Part shown: positions 16,155 to 23,987 of the stretch, piece after piece
Numbering within the stretch: the stretch's first letter is position 1
Layout: every line of letters starts with the position of its first letter
Notes under the pieces: generated by a model
The model's input: only the letters and a program-made list of their open reading frames with translations
Databases searched by the model: none
What the model was told of the DNA's origin: nothing
Program-made: the position numbers and the translations under genes
Source: a virus
Reading direction: 5' to 3' (one strand)
Length of the DNA stretch: 36,788 nt
IMG/VR virus record: IMGVR_UViG_3300050821_011929
Location: 1-36,788 of that record

Positions 16155-18329
16155 ATGAATATTTACGTCGATTTGGATTCGCGCACGGCAGTAGTCTCTG
16201 CAACTCAACGCTCTGCCATTGGAACAATTGAGGTCAAAAATCAGGACACAATTGATTTCAATATTTATTTCGTTCAGGGCGGGAACTACGTCGATCTAAC
16301 GGCTGGGGCAGCCCTGAAATTCGGGTTGGTGGCAGCAGGCCAAACCACCCTGCTGGTTCTGACAACAGCATTTGCTTATCTGCATGATGCCGCAGGGAAC
16401 CCTTATTTTCAGGGGCAGCCTGTGTTCAACACAACACAGATGGCAAATGCAATGGGAACGAACAAATCGATCCTTTGCACGGGCGAAATTCGATTCGAAC
16501 AGCCTGACGGGGAAATCATTCATACCCTGTCGATTCCGTTTCAGGTTGATTTGACGTTGGTTCCTGAAACAGGGACCACCCCGCCAACAGTGAGCGGCAC
16601 TTATCCCGATGAATCAACGCTTGTTTTATTGTCGCAGGCTAATGCTGATGGTGGCTGGCTGCAGCTTGATTCAAGCGGGCTAGTTCCTGATGCCAGGATC
16701 CCCGCAACAGTTGAACGGCTGACCAACAAAAATCAGCCTGGGGGTTATCCAGGGCTAACTGCGGGCAAGGTGGCGGGCGGCATCCTGCCGATCGACGGAA
16801 GTTCAATCGGGTTGAATGGTTCGGGGCAATTAACGTTGCTGGGAACGTTCCTGGCATCCCTGACAGATTTTGAAACTACGGCAGGTGTCAGCCTGATTGA
16901 AAATGCCGCGGGTGTCCTGAACCGTTTGGTTGCAGGTACGGGCATCACTTTTGATACCAGTGTTCCTGGCGAAATCACCCTGAATGTTGTTGAGTCATCG
17001 GGCGGGATTACTGCCCTTTCCGATGCGGAAACCTCATCGGGTTTAACCCTGATTTCCAACGTTGACGGAATCCTCAAACGCCTGACGGCAGGAACGAATG
17101 TCACCCTGGATGCAACCACTACCCCGGGTTCGATCATCATTAATTGCACGGGTTATCCCCTGACTGATGCCGAAACCAGTTCGGGGGTAACTCTGATTTC
17201 TAACACCCTGGGAGTTCTGAAACGGATCGCTGCAGGTGCAAATGTCACTTTAGACACCACCACAGTTCCAGGCTCAATCATTATTGCGGCAGCGGGCGGG
17301 GGTGGTGGTTCCCTGACACTGGCTGATGAGGAAACCTCAACGGGGCAGACCCTGTTAGGGGCAACAAACGGGTTGATCAAACGACTGGTGGCAGGAACGA
17401 ATGTCACTATCGATAATACCACCACCCCGGGGGCCCTGATTCTGGCTGCATCAGGTGGTGGCGGGGGTTCTCTCACACTGGTTGACGCTGAAACCTCTGC
17501 AGGCAACACCCTGCTGGGTGCGACTAACGGACAGATCAAACGAATTATTGCAGGAACGAATTTGACCGTTGATACCACCACCACCCCGGGGGCATTGATC
17601 CTGAATGCCGCGGGTGGCGGGGGTGGTGGCGGGGCTTTCGATCCCACAACGGGGATTGATGAGACAGAGGATTTTTTCGGGGCGGCCCCCTGGAAATGGA
17701 ACTGGAAAAGCTATAGCTCGGGTGCGGGATCTGCACCAGTTAATGTTCCTTGCATTTCTGGCGACAAGACCAATGGAGTCATTCAATTAACGACAGGGGT
17801 GGGCGGATCTGGATCGGCAGGCACTTCAGGATTAGCTTTAGGGACCCTGATCGGCCAGGATTTTTTCACCGGGCAACAACCAATCACCATTACGTTTCGG
17901 GCACGGTTCGCAACCACCTTGCCAACGACTAGCAAATACAGCAGATGGATGATCGGTTTGTTTAATAATTTTGGTGATACCGTAGGCACCCGAACAGGAG
18001 TCAATAACGGGCTCTTTTTCATGTTTGATCCCAGCTTAACTGGTGATACCAGTTGGTACGCTTACGCCATGCAAGGCAACGCAGGGGCGGGCAGTCTGAC
18101 AACGGGGGTTGCTGCTGATCTGTCCTGGCACACCTTTATTTTAACGATCGGGGCATCACACGTCTATTCCTACACCATTGACGGGGCAGCCTTAACCGTT
18201 CCCCCCGCCAGTAATATTGATACCACTGCGCTTTCCCTTGGAATTCAGGGATCAAATTTCGATACAGGAGCAGGGGAAATTGATCTACAAATTGATTTCA
18301 TTCGGGTGCAGCAAACTCTAGCTAGATAA
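16155..18329 (+). CDS. Tail fibre protein with five internal repeats
   Basis: This 724-residue protein is probably the host-binding tail fibre. Residues ~1-140 form a beta-rich attachment domain (MNIYVDLDSRTAVV...), similar in style to N-termini of phage upper-baseplate and fibre proteins. Then come a PDARIPATVERL linker and five ~50-residue repeats (residues ~238-493), each starting D.ETS.G.TLI and containing .KRL.AGTN.T.D.TTTPG. Glycine stretches separate the later repeats. The C-terminal ~225 residues look like a beta-sandwich, lectin-like head (ITFRARFATTLPTTSKYSRW, SWHTFILTIGASHVYSYTID). Repeats plus a terminal sugar-binding-type domain fit a fibre shaft and tip. Confidence 0.8.
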   Translation: MNIYVDLDSRTAVVSATQRSAIGTIEVKNQDTIDFNIYFVQGGNYVDLTAGAALKFGLVAAGQTTLLVLTTAFAYLHDAAGNPYFQGQPVFNTTQMANAMGTNKSILCTGEIRFEQPDGEIIHTLSIPFQVDLTLVPETGTTPPTVSGTYPDESTLVLLSQANADGGWLQLDSSGLVPDARIPATVERLTNKNQPGGYPGLTAGKVAGGILPIDGSSIGLNGSGQLTLLGTFLASLTDFETTAGVSLIENAAGVLNRLVAGTGITFDTSVPGEITLNVVESSGGITALSDAETSSGLTLISNVDGILKRLTAGTNVTLDATTTPGSIIINCTGYPLTDAETSSGVTLISNTLGVLKRIAAGANVTLDTTTVPGSIIIAAAGGGGGSLTLADEETSTGQTLLGATNGLIKRLVAGTNVTIDNTTTPGALILAASGGGGGSLTLVDAETSAGNTLLGATNGQIKRIIAGTNLTVDTTTTPGALILNAAGGGGGGGAFDPTTGIDETEDFFGAAPWKWNWKSYSSGAGSAPVNVPCISGDKTNGVIQLTTGVGGSGSAGTSGLALGTLIGQDFFTGQQPITITFRARFATTLPTTSKYSRWMIGLFNNFGDTVGTRTGVNNGLFFMFDPSLTGDTSWYAYAMQGNAGAGSLTTGVAADLSWHTFILTIGASHVYSYTIDGAALTVPPASNIDTTALSLGIQGSNFDTGAGEIDLQIDFIRVQQTLAR
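16866..17634 (+). repeat. Five tandem shaft repeats in the tail fibre
   Basis: Units begin at 16866, 17022, 17166, 17325 and 17484 and each encode about 48-53 residues. Units 3-5 end in a run of GGT/GGC/GGG glycine codons (GGGGGSLTL). Amino-acid identity is clearly higher between neighbouring units 4 and 5 than with unit 1, consistent with stepwise duplication. Confidence 0.85.
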
Positions 18330-18398
18330 GGGTTCATCCTGGGTGGGTTTCCTTGATTTGATCGGATAAAAAACTCGGGGGTTTCAGGGTTTGCCCGT

Positions 18399-19373
18399 TT
18401 AATTCTTGCCTCTGCTATGAATAGAACCCCTGGGCCTTTCCAGTAGGGTTAAATCTTCTCTGTCTTCAACCTTCAAGGTTTGCTTTGTTTCCCCCAGGCA
18501 AAACAGGTTCCAAGTTTTTACTAAGAATCTGCCCAAAGTATCTAACGGATATTTCTGCAGCGAATTCCTGTTGTTGATGACGATCTTTCGCAGTTGCAGA
18601 ATCGGGCTATCCTTTGCCAATTCCGCACCCGTTTGCAGACGATCAAAAAAGTAAGCGCAATTTTCATCGTCGATCGATGAAAACATATAGTGGCAGGCAG
18701 CAATCATGCTGGGGCTGCCCAGCGGGAAATCTTTAGTGATCCCTGAAATGGCAAAGGCGGCACTGATTCGCAGGTTCGGATTTTGGCGAAGAATTTCTTC
18801 AATTTCCGCATAAGCTATTCGTCCTTTGCCTTTCCCGAAATGTCCTGTGCGTTGAAAACTTTCTAGGAAACGACAGGCACTAGCCAGAATGGTTGTGGTG
18901 GTTTCTCCCGCTATGTGTAACACATCGGCAATCGATCGGGCACGGTTCCGATCGATCGTTTTGAAGGCATCATTATCAACACCCCTGACCACCAGCAGGG
19001 GAATTGCTTTGCCCGCCTGAATTGCGGCAGCCAGCCTGTGTTGTCCATCAAGCATGTTGCCATTTTTCCCGAAAATCACGGTTTGCCCGTTTATCATCCA
19101 ACCCCCGGGCTTGATTTGATTAGCGTAAAACGAAACGGCAGTGCCGCTGAGTTTTCGATTCTTTTTGTTTAGATCAAGCCATTCTTGGGCAAGTGTCGGG
19201 GTGCACAGAACCCATTCAACGGTGCAACTATCAATCGCTTTTAAGAATTGTTCCCACTCCCGATCTGTTACCCCTTCGGGTTTATCGGCTGGCTGTTCGG
19301 GTTTACTCCCGCCTGGGGTGCGGGCAGATAGTTTCCGTTTAGGGGCAGTTCGGTTTTTTGTCACTGTTTGCAT
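18399..19373 (-). CDS. ParB/Sulfiredoxin-fold (DGQHR) protein
   Basis: This 324-residue protein carries the ParB-like motif NMLDGQHRLAAAI (DGQHR near residues 109-113), which marks the ParB/Srx nucleotide-binding fold. A basic, disordered N-terminus (KRKLSARTPGG) and a mainly helical C-terminal half follow. No ParA-type ATPase lies nearby, so a plain segregation role is unlikely. In phages such proteins more often act as nucleases or DNA-modification and regulatory factors. I chose ATG 19373 over a GTG at 19385. It is the last gene of the minus-strand block and converges on the tail fibre. Confidence 0.75.
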   Translation of the reverse strand: MQTVTKNRTAPKRKLSARTPGGSKPEQPADKPEGVTDREWEQFLKAIDSCTVEWVLCTPTLAQEWLDLNKKNRKLSGTAVSFYANQIKPGGWMINGQTVIFGKNGNMLDGQHRLAAAIQAGKAIPLLVVRGVDNDAFKTIDRNRARSIADVLHIAGETTTTILASACRFLESFQRTGHFGKGKGRIAYAEIEEILRQNPNLRISAAFAISGITKDFPLGSPSMIAACHYMFSSIDDENCAYFFDRLQTGAELAKDSPILQLRKIVINNRNSLQKYPLDTLGRFLVKTWNLFCLGETKQTLKVEDREDLTLLERPRGSIHSRGKN

Positions 19374-19398
19374 TTGGTTTTTCACGGGTTGCAGGGTT

Positions 19399-19674
19399 TC
19401 AAAAAGTAGAAAAATGGTGCCAACGGTTTTTTAAGGCCCGGGCCCAGGCGGCATCGGTGGGTTCATCTAAAACGCCCATTCGATGGAAAATGGTGATGCA
19501 CCAATCACGGGCACCCCTACACAGATGGGTTTCAGGTTTGCCTGTCAGCCTGGGATGATGACAAATCTGGTTTGCTGACAGGCAACGCAACTGCACGGCA
19601 GCCATCAGGGATGCATTCAACGGCTTGCCCTTTGCATCAGTTCGAAACGGGCAAGTAGGACACTGGCTAGGCAT
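19399..19674 (-). CDS. Cys-rich phage protein, DUF6283-like
   Basis: The product shows CPTCPFRTDAKG at its N-terminus, then a helical QLRCLSANQICHHP segment and CRGARDWCITIFHRMG. Further on, PTDAAWARA ends the protein. This spread of cysteines and the CPTCPFR...CH.P...CRGARDW pattern occurs in a family of small phage proteins (probably DUF6283) that likely bind zinc. Starts at GTG 19734 or ATG 19725 are possible but overlap the upstream gene by ~60 bases. ATG 19674 gives an 8-base overlap and places CPTCP right after the start, so I prefer it. Confidence 0.6.
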   Translation of the reverse strand: MPSQCPTCPFRTDAKGKPLNASLMAAVQLRCLSANQICHHPRLTGKPETHLCRGARDWCITIFHRMGVLDEPTDAAWARALKNRWHHFSTF

Positions 19675-19921
19675 CACTTTCAGGGGATCGATTTTCAGGC
19701 TGGATTTGCGCGTTGATTTTTTCATTGTGTTCACGTTCTTCTGTTACTCCGTTGCACCATGCCGCGGTATAGAGGATCCAAACCATTTTTCGGCCCAGGC
19801 CCTTCAGTTCGGGTGCAAAAGATTCAGCCCATAGTTTGAAGTTTTCGGGGCTGGGGTGCGGGTTGCCTGCTTGCAGGGTGCCTGCTTGCAGGGTGCCGTA
19901 GGTTATAGAGTCAGGTTTCAT
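19667..19921 (-). CDS. Small hypothetical protein with GTLQA repeat
   Basis: This 84-residue protein starts with an ATGA overlap on the gene upstream. It contains a duplicated GTLQA near residues 9-18, encoded by a perfect 15-bp tandem repeat, and a helical, tryptophan-rich centre (FKLWAESFAPELKGLGRKMVW). No family is recognised. The last ~20 codons overlap the next gene's optional upstream start, so the C-terminal part is less secure. Confidence 0.5.
   Translation of the reverse strand: MKPDSITYGTLQAGTLQAGNPHPSPENFKLWAESFAPELKGLGRKMVWILYTAAWCNGVTEEREHNEKINAQIQPENRSPESDA
19864..19893 (-). repeat. Perfect 15-bp tandem repeat inside a gene
   Basis: TGCCTGCTTGCAGGG occurs at 19864-19878 and 19879-19893 and begins again as TGCC. 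Each unit contains the near palindrome CCTGC-TT-GCAGG. Because the unit is a multiple of three, the reading frame is preserved and a GTLQA pentapeptide is doubled. Confidence 0.9.
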
Positions 19922-20427
19922 GTTTTGCTGAACGGTTGATTTTTGGATTTGCCCAGTGCTTCCTCTGATCGAATCGATTTGCCTTCATCGATCCCGAATG
20001 GGAACCGAATGGCTGGATCAGTAAGAACCCAAATGAAGTATTGATTTGCTGAATCGATCACCCGTGATTCGGCGGGGAACAGTTCGCACCCTTCACATTC
20101 GGGCCCCACCAATTGATTTTTGATTGCCTGGAAATCCCGCCAATCACGGCAAGGTTTCCGATCGATCCGCTTGATTGAAAGCTGAACCACCTGGGTTTGA
20201 AAGGCGGGCACGTCAACGATTCGTTTTGCCACCTGATAAACGTCGTTTTTCCAAACTTCATCCTGCAGAGAATCTTTTATCACCGATTCGATGTAGGTTG
20301 TTATCCGTTCAGGGCTGGGGTTCGGGCCTAGGTACATTTCAAAAAATGTCAGGGATTTCCCCTGCAGGGCGGCCCGCAATAGATCGATTTCAGTTTGTGG
20401 GATGTAGGCTTTTTGGAAGGGTTTCAT
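19918..20427 (-). CDS. Conserved phage protein, DUF7694-like domain
   Basis: This 169-residue protein has a helical N-terminal half and a C-terminal domain with CRDWRDFQAIKNQLVGPE, then CELFPAESRVIDSANQYF and FPFGIDEG. The combination W.d.Q.iKN..vG.E..a.ElfPaesRv.d.aN.Y..Wvl is common in phage genomes and matches a family I recall as DUF7694, of unknown function. ATG 20427 makes an ATGA overlap with the upstream gene; an in-frame TTG at 20451 is ignored. Confidence 0.65.
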   Translation of the reverse strand: MKPFQKAYIPQTEIDLLRAALQGKSLTFFEMYLGPNPSPERITTYIESVIKDSLQDEVWKNDVYQVAKRIVDVPAFQTQVVQLSIKRIDRKPCRDWRDFQAIKNQLVGPECEGCELFPAESRVIDSANQYFIWVLTDPAIRFPFGIDEGKSIRSEEALGKSKNQPFSKT

Positions 20428-21479
20428 TCTGTTCGATAAGGCATAATCCAAATCAGTTTTCGTTCGGATCGGCCCACCCCATGCACCTGCCTTTTCCAGT
20501 GCCCTGAAACCCAGTGTGAGGCAAGGTGTCGCCCGGGCGGGCTATCGGGCGATTTAGGCCCTGGGCTGGGGCGAACCGGGCGAATCATTACCTGGCCAAC
20601 GAAACGGGCCTCTATCAAGCCTGGGGTGCGGTGTTTGCCTTCCTGACGGGCTGGGCGGATCACCTTTTCAGGTTCATATTCCAGGGGTGCCGCGGAAAGG
20701 AAAAGCAGCACATTCACCACTAGATGGGCCAGTCTATCCAGCAGTGATCGATCTTTATCATCCTGCCGCAGTGGGCTGCCTAGTTCCCCGCCTTCAGCCT
20801 GATAATCGGCAATCCTGATGTCACCCCAGGATTTAACAACGGCATAAAGGGTTTGGGATAACCTGGGGTTATCGGGTTGATCAAGGGCAGTTGAAATGGC
20901 AATCCCACTGGTTTGATGCCGATACTCGAATTTTTCTGCTGAACCCAGCAGGGCCAAATCGGATTTTGTAATTCGCAGGAATCGATCGATTTCCTGGGCG
21001 ATTTCCAGGGGTGCCTTGATGCCCTTTTCTGGATCAACCCTGCAGATGTCAAAATGTGTCAGGGAATAAACCTGCCCATCCCTTTCAACACTGATCAGGC
21101 CCAGGGGCAACACCACCTTGAAAGCGGGCCAACGCCAACGGATATCGCCCGTTTGCATATCAGCCAGCAGATCCGTTCGCAGCAGTTTTTCCCCTAATTC
21201 CCGTTCAAGGAACAGGGTGGGTTTGCCGTAATGCATGGCGGCAAAACTGTTTGCTATTGCCACCATCGAAACCTCATCCCTGGCGATCAACTGAAAGTGT
21301 TTGAACTGCAGGCAGCGATCGAACGAAAAGTAGTTTTCGATTTCAAGGTTGATGTAGTCAGGTGCCCTGTAGTTCGGCAGCAGGAATTTCCGCCCGAAAT
21401 AGGCCCGATACATGGTGGGGAAATTCCGCTCGGCGGCCCGCAGGAAATCCCGCCTTTCGGGATGTTTCAGATCGATCAT
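20424..21479 (-). CDS. AcrVA2-like phage protein
   Basis: This 351-residue protein resembles, at a distance, the anti-CRISPR AcrVA2 family. Shared features are a hydrophobic helix VNVLLFLSAAPLEYE (~residues 252-266), followed by a charged stretch with RPARQEGKHRTP, and a C-terminal HWVSGHWKRQ...KLIWI.P motif (~322-346), comparable to the PHIRRGHWH...W.P end of AcrVA2. AcrVA2 acts against Cas12a, reportedly by destroying its mRNA, but homologues are widespread in phages and not all are proven anti-CRISPRs. The N-terminal half is unrecognised. It is the second gene of the minus-strand operon. Confidence 0.6.
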   Translation of the reverse strand: MIDLKHPERRDFLRAAERNFPTMYRAYFGRKFLLPNYRAPDYINLEIENYFSFDRCLQFKHFQLIARDEVSMVAIANSFAAMHYGKPTLFLERELGEKLLRTDLLADMQTGDIRWRWPAFKVVLPLGLISVERDGQVYSLTHFDICRVDPEKGIKAPLEIAQEIDRFLRITKSDLALLGSAEKFEYRHQTSGIAISTALDQPDNPRLSQTLYAVVKSWGDIRIADYQAEGGELGSPLRQDDKDRSLLDRLAHLVVNVLLFLSAAPLEYEPEKVIRPARQEGKHRTPGLIEARFVGQVMIRPVRPSPGPKSPDSPPGRHLASHWVSGHWKRQVHGVGRSERKLIWIMPYRTE

Positions 21480-21501
21480 CAGGAAACCCGGGGGTTAGAG
21501 T

Positions 21502-21810
21502 TTATTCAACTACCTGATGAGGCCCGCCATACGGGACGTTGTGCCCCAGCATCAACAGCACGCAATTTTCGGCCCAGGGATTATCACCCCCGCGGGATGT
21601 CAGCCATTCGATCAGGCTGTCAGTATCCAGCAAAGCAATGTCAATACTATCCCATCGCTGGGTGTCGGGGTTCTGAGCCCGAACATAAATGCTGGTCAGC
21701 CTGATGAATTTTTCAGACGTTCGGCCCGTTGGTAAAACAAAACTCCCAGGGAATTCGGACGGCACCTGACTGGCAACCCATCGAACCTGATCGACTTTTA
21801 AAGTGTTCAT
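21502..21810 (-). CDS. Hypothetical protein, first of minus-strand operon
   Basis: This 102-residue protein begins MNTLKVDQVRWVASQVP and contains an aromatic beta-type region (FIRLTSIYVRAQNPDTQRW) and a C-terminal part with WAENCVLLMLGHNVPYGGP. No family is known. The frame stays open to a TTG at 21852 but the ATG at 21810 is a more ordinary start. It is the promoter-proximal gene of the operon that includes the AcrVA2-like protein. Confidence 0.5.
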   Translation of the reverse strand: MNTLKVDQVRWVASQVPSEFPGSFVLPTGRTSEKFIRLTSIYVRAQNPDTQRWDSIDIALLDTDSLIEWLTSRGGDNPWAENCVLLMLGHNVPYGGPHQVVE

Positions 21811-21943
21811 AATTGCGAATATGAATCGTGAATACTGAGAATGAGTATTCAAAATCAGGGTAAAGAAAAGGAAAAAAGCAGCAGATTGCCATTTATTTTA
21901 TTACATTGAATTAGGGCGAAATCAGGGTGCCCTGTGTTACAAA

Positions 21944-21963
21944 TTGCGTTACAGAAAACGCAA
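21944..21963. promoter_or_regulatory. Perfect inverted repeat, candidate operator
   Basis: TTGCGTT and AACGCAA form perfect 7-base arms separated by ACAGAA. The position in the divergent region and size of 20 bases suit a dimeric repressor. A copy of TGTGTTAC lies just to the left. Confidence 0.45.
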
Positions 21964-22112
21964 CCGTTGATTCTGAGCTACTTACGGGCGAAATGAACTA
22001 GGCGGGACGCCTGACAAATCAAAAACGGGGTTTGACGATTTATTTCGATCGTTTCCCCTGGGAAACAGCCCTGATGCTGGATCCGTAGGCAGCGGGCAGG
22101 CAGTGGAAAAAT

Positions 22113-22143
22113 GCAGCAAAATTAGCAGAGAAAGCAGCAAAAT
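22113..22143. repeat. GCAGCAAAAT direct repeats, 21 bp apart
   Basis: The decamer GCAGCAAAAT occurs at 22113-22122 and 22134-22143, 21 bases apart, i.e. on the same face of the helix. Both copies are ~50-125 bases upstream of integrase and could be arm-type integrase or regulator sites. Confidence 0.6.
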
Positions 22144-22193
22144 GCTGTATTTTGTGTTACCTGTGTACAGGCTTAAAGCGGGTGGGCTGATTG

Positions 22194-22241
22194 GAATAGT
22201 TCTAATGCTTGCCCGCTAAGTGCCGTTACTAAGGCAATATG
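22194..22241 (+). promoter_or_regulatory. Shared promoter module, copy 1 (integrase)
   Basis: The module begins GAATAGTTCTAATGCTTGCC and ends on the integrase ATG at 22239. A -10-like TACTAA lies 6 bases before the ATG, so transcription should start close to or at the start codon. Core element is GCCCGCT, as in copy 3. Confidence 0.6.
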
Positions 22242-23420
22242 AAACTATCCTACTTCGAACCCCGCAACTGCTACAGGCTGACAGTGCCCGCCCGCTATTC
22301 GGACGATGGGCAACGCAGGGCTATATATTTCGGCACCCCTGCAGAGGGCAATGCTTACATTGCCAAATTGATGAATCGGCCTGCTGCAAATCATTCAGTT
22401 CGCATCCCCCTGGGCGATCAAATGTTTTTGGAAAAACTCCGCACCCTGCTGGGCTCAAATGATGCGATCGAAACTGCCGTTGCCTTTTATCAAAAAACCG
22501 TTCTGTCAGTCAAAAAGCAGGGCACGGTGTTTGAACTGCTGGCAGCATACATCGCATGGCAGGAATCGAAAAACCGCACCCCTGACGGGATCAGACAAGT
22601 GAAGCATCAGGCGGGCAAGTTCGGGCAGGCGTTCGGAAACGAAATGGTAACTGGGTTGACCTACACAGGGATCGATCAGTGGATCCTGCAGCACCCCGGG
22701 GGCAAGGGACATTCAGCACAACACAATGCCTACATTTTCGCCCATGCCCTGATCAACTGGGCTCTCAAAAACGAATGGCTGGGCCTGGACATCATGAAAG
22801 GCATGGACAAACCCGCGGGCAACGTTTTGAAAAACGTGATGCCAGTTGCCCAGTTCGAAATGATTCTGAAAGCCTGTGCAGGCAACACAGAGTTTACATC
22901 GATCCTGCCAGTGTTGATCCTGAAAGGGTTCGCTGGGGTGCGGGGATGTGAACTGGTGGGGCAGAATGTTGGCCAGCAGAATGTGGTGATGTGGTCCGAT
23001 TTTGACTGGGCTGACGGATCGCTCAATATTCGCGGGGAAGTAGCGAAACGGACCACCCGCAAAGCAGGGGATCAACGCTATGTGATGCTCTGCGAGGCAG
23101 CAACGGTATGGCTGCAGCCCCTGGTGCAGGTGTCAGGCCCAGTGTATGCAGGCAATCGGGCAACGTTCAGCGAAACCTTGAATGCCCTGCTGGCATCAAT
23201 CGGGCAGACGATGGAACGCAACACCCTGCGGCATTCATATGCATCCTACGGGGTTGCCTGCGGCAGCGGAAAAGATATCGCCAAAAACATGGGCGATTTG
23301 GAATCACGGGTTGAAGCAACCTACAGGGATCGGGCGATCAAACCCGCGGCAGGGCTGGCATGGTTCGCCCTGCGGCCCCAGGGCCCGGGGAACATCATTC
23401 AGATGGGGGTGGCAGCATGA
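22239..23420 (+). CDS. int: Tyrosine recombinase, phage integrase
   Basis: This 393-residue site-specific recombinase would integrate the phage genome into the host chromosome. The N-terminal ~100 residues are a core-binding/arm region, and the SAM-like core-binding domain follows. In the catalytic domain the first Arg is in GVRGCEL (R235), a Lys-rich turn lies at KRTTRKAGDQRYVML, then TLRHSYASY (R331, H332, with Asn in place of the usual first His) and the nucleophile in TYRDRAIKP (Tyr 362). All essential residues are present, so it should be active. Its ATG sits at the end of promoter module copy 1 and no Shine-Dalgarno site is visible. A small HTH gene overlaps its stop. Confidence 0.92.
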   Translation: MKLSYFEPRNCYRLTVPARYSDDGQRRAIYFGTPAEGNAYIAKLMNRPAANHSVRIPLGDQMFLEKLRTLLGSNDAIETAVAFYQKTVLSVKKQGTVFELLAAYIAWQESKNRTPDGIRQVKHQAGKFGQAFGNEMVTGLTYTGIDQWILQHPGGKGHSAQHNAYIFAHALINWALKNEWLGLDIMKGMDKPAGNVLKNVMPVAQFEMILKACAGNTEFTSILPVLILKGFAGVRGCELVGQNVGQQNVVMWSDFDWADGSLNIRGEVAKRTTRKAGDQRYVMLCEAATVWLQPLVQVSGPVYAGNRATFSETLNALLASIGQTMERNTLRHSYASYGVACGSGKDIAKNMGDLESRVEATYRDRAIKPAAGLAWFALRPQGPGNIIQMGVAA

Positions 23421-23731
23421 TGCCACCCGCGGCAGGCGGGCCCGTATTCAGGCCAGTGATGCTGGATCACACACAGAACCCTTTAACCACCACAGAGGTG
23501 GCAGCCATCACAGGGTTCAGTATTCGGACGATTCGTGAACAGGCCCAGGGTGGCCGAATTCCAGGGGCGTTTAAACCATTCAATAAAGGAAGGGGCAAGG
23601 GTAAGGAACGGGTGGGGCGGGTTGAATGGAGATTCAACCGAACCCAATTTTCGCAGTGGTGGGAACAGCAGCAATCCCCCGGGGTGCAAATTTATCGGCC
23701 AATGCGTAAAAGTAGAAAGGGGGCAGCATGA
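23417..23731 (+). CDS. Helix-turn-helix protein, excisionase-like
   Basis: This 104-residue protein starts MMPPAAGG on the integrase stop (ATGA). Residues ~20-60 contain TTTEVAAITGFSIRTIREQAQGGRIPGAFKPF, a MerR/excisionase-type HTH. A basic linker (KGRGKGKERVG) and WRFNRTQFSQWWEQQQ end follow. Overlap with integrase suggests a recombination directionality factor, although it could be a transcription regulator. A clear paralogue lies at 27532. The frame is open further upstream inside integrase but ATG 23417 is preferred. Confidence 0.75.
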   Translation: MMPPAAGGPVFRPVMLDHTQNPLTTTEVAAITGFSIRTIREQAQGGRIPGAFKPFNKGRGKGKERVGRVEWRFNRTQFSQWWEQQQSPGVQIYRPMRKSRKGAA

Positions 23732-23859
23732 TGCCACCCGCGGCAGATCAACCCCAGGGGCCCGCGGCAGGCAGCCCGTTAGATCCCCGCACCATCTGGG
23801 GCCCGGGGGAATTTGGATCGGTGGGCAGCGGCAGCCCATCAAGCAGCAAACGGATTTAA
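23728..23859 (+). CDS. Small Pro/Gly-rich ORF after HTH gene
   Basis: An ATG at 23728 overlaps the HTH gene's stop and opens 43 codons beginning MMPPAADQPQGPAAGSPLD and ending at TAA 23857. The beginning mimics the start of the HTH gene (MMPPAA). Its C-terminal part is low complexity (SVGSGSPSSS) and the next, -1 frame contains a better helical protein, so this may be the front half of a frameshifted gene. Confidence 0.4.
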   Translation: MMPPAADQPQGPAAGSPLDPRTIWGPGEFGSVGSGSPSSSKRI

Positions 23860-23987
23860 TAAAACGGGCAATCCTGCTGGCCGATGCTGGGGATCACTCC
23901 ACCCTAAAACGAACCCTGATGGTATTAGGTCACTGGCATTTAGTTTTAGAACGAATCACTGCCCTGAAAAAAGAAATGCAGGAATAG
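23811..23987 (+). CDS. Helical ORF lacking a standard start (possible frameshift)
   Basis: The frame ending at TAG 23985 encodes IKQQTDLIKRAILLADAGD and then a helical STLKRTLMVLGHWHLVLERI segment, which looks like real protein. Within its non-overlapping part no ATG, GTG or TTG precedes this; only CTG (23796) or ATT/ATC (23811) are available, or a -1 shift from the 43-codon ORF at 23728. Its stop codon lies inside promoter module copy 2. The given start is only the first plausible codon. Confidence 0.35.
   Translation: MWIGGQRQPIKQQTDLIKRAILLADAGDHSTLKRTLMVLGHWHLVLERITALKKEMQE

Larger units (their letters stand above)
21811..22238. promoter_or_regulatory. Divergent intergenic control region, 428 bp
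   Basis: No gene is seen here. The region separates the minus-strand operon from integrase and is AT-richer at its left end (ATTTATTTTATTACATTG near 21892). It contains an inverted repeat at 21944-21963, the octamer TGTGTTAC at 21933 and 22152, and a helically phased direct repeat at 22113-22143. The right end carries the first copy of the shared promoter module. It is a plausible site for repressor operators, and possibly for the phage attachment site, though no att core can be identified. Confidence 0.5.

Noticed and set aside
16745-17647. Minus-strand ORFs of 134 and 164 codons across the fibre repeats
   Set aside because: They follow from the repeated codons of the fibre (Pro/Val-rich antisense of Gly/Thr repeats) and show no protein features of their own.
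23535-23810. Upstream part of the 150-codon frame ending at 23987
   Set aside because: It lies entirely over the HTH gene, has low-complexity composition and is most likely a shadow; only the C-terminal part is kept as uncertain.
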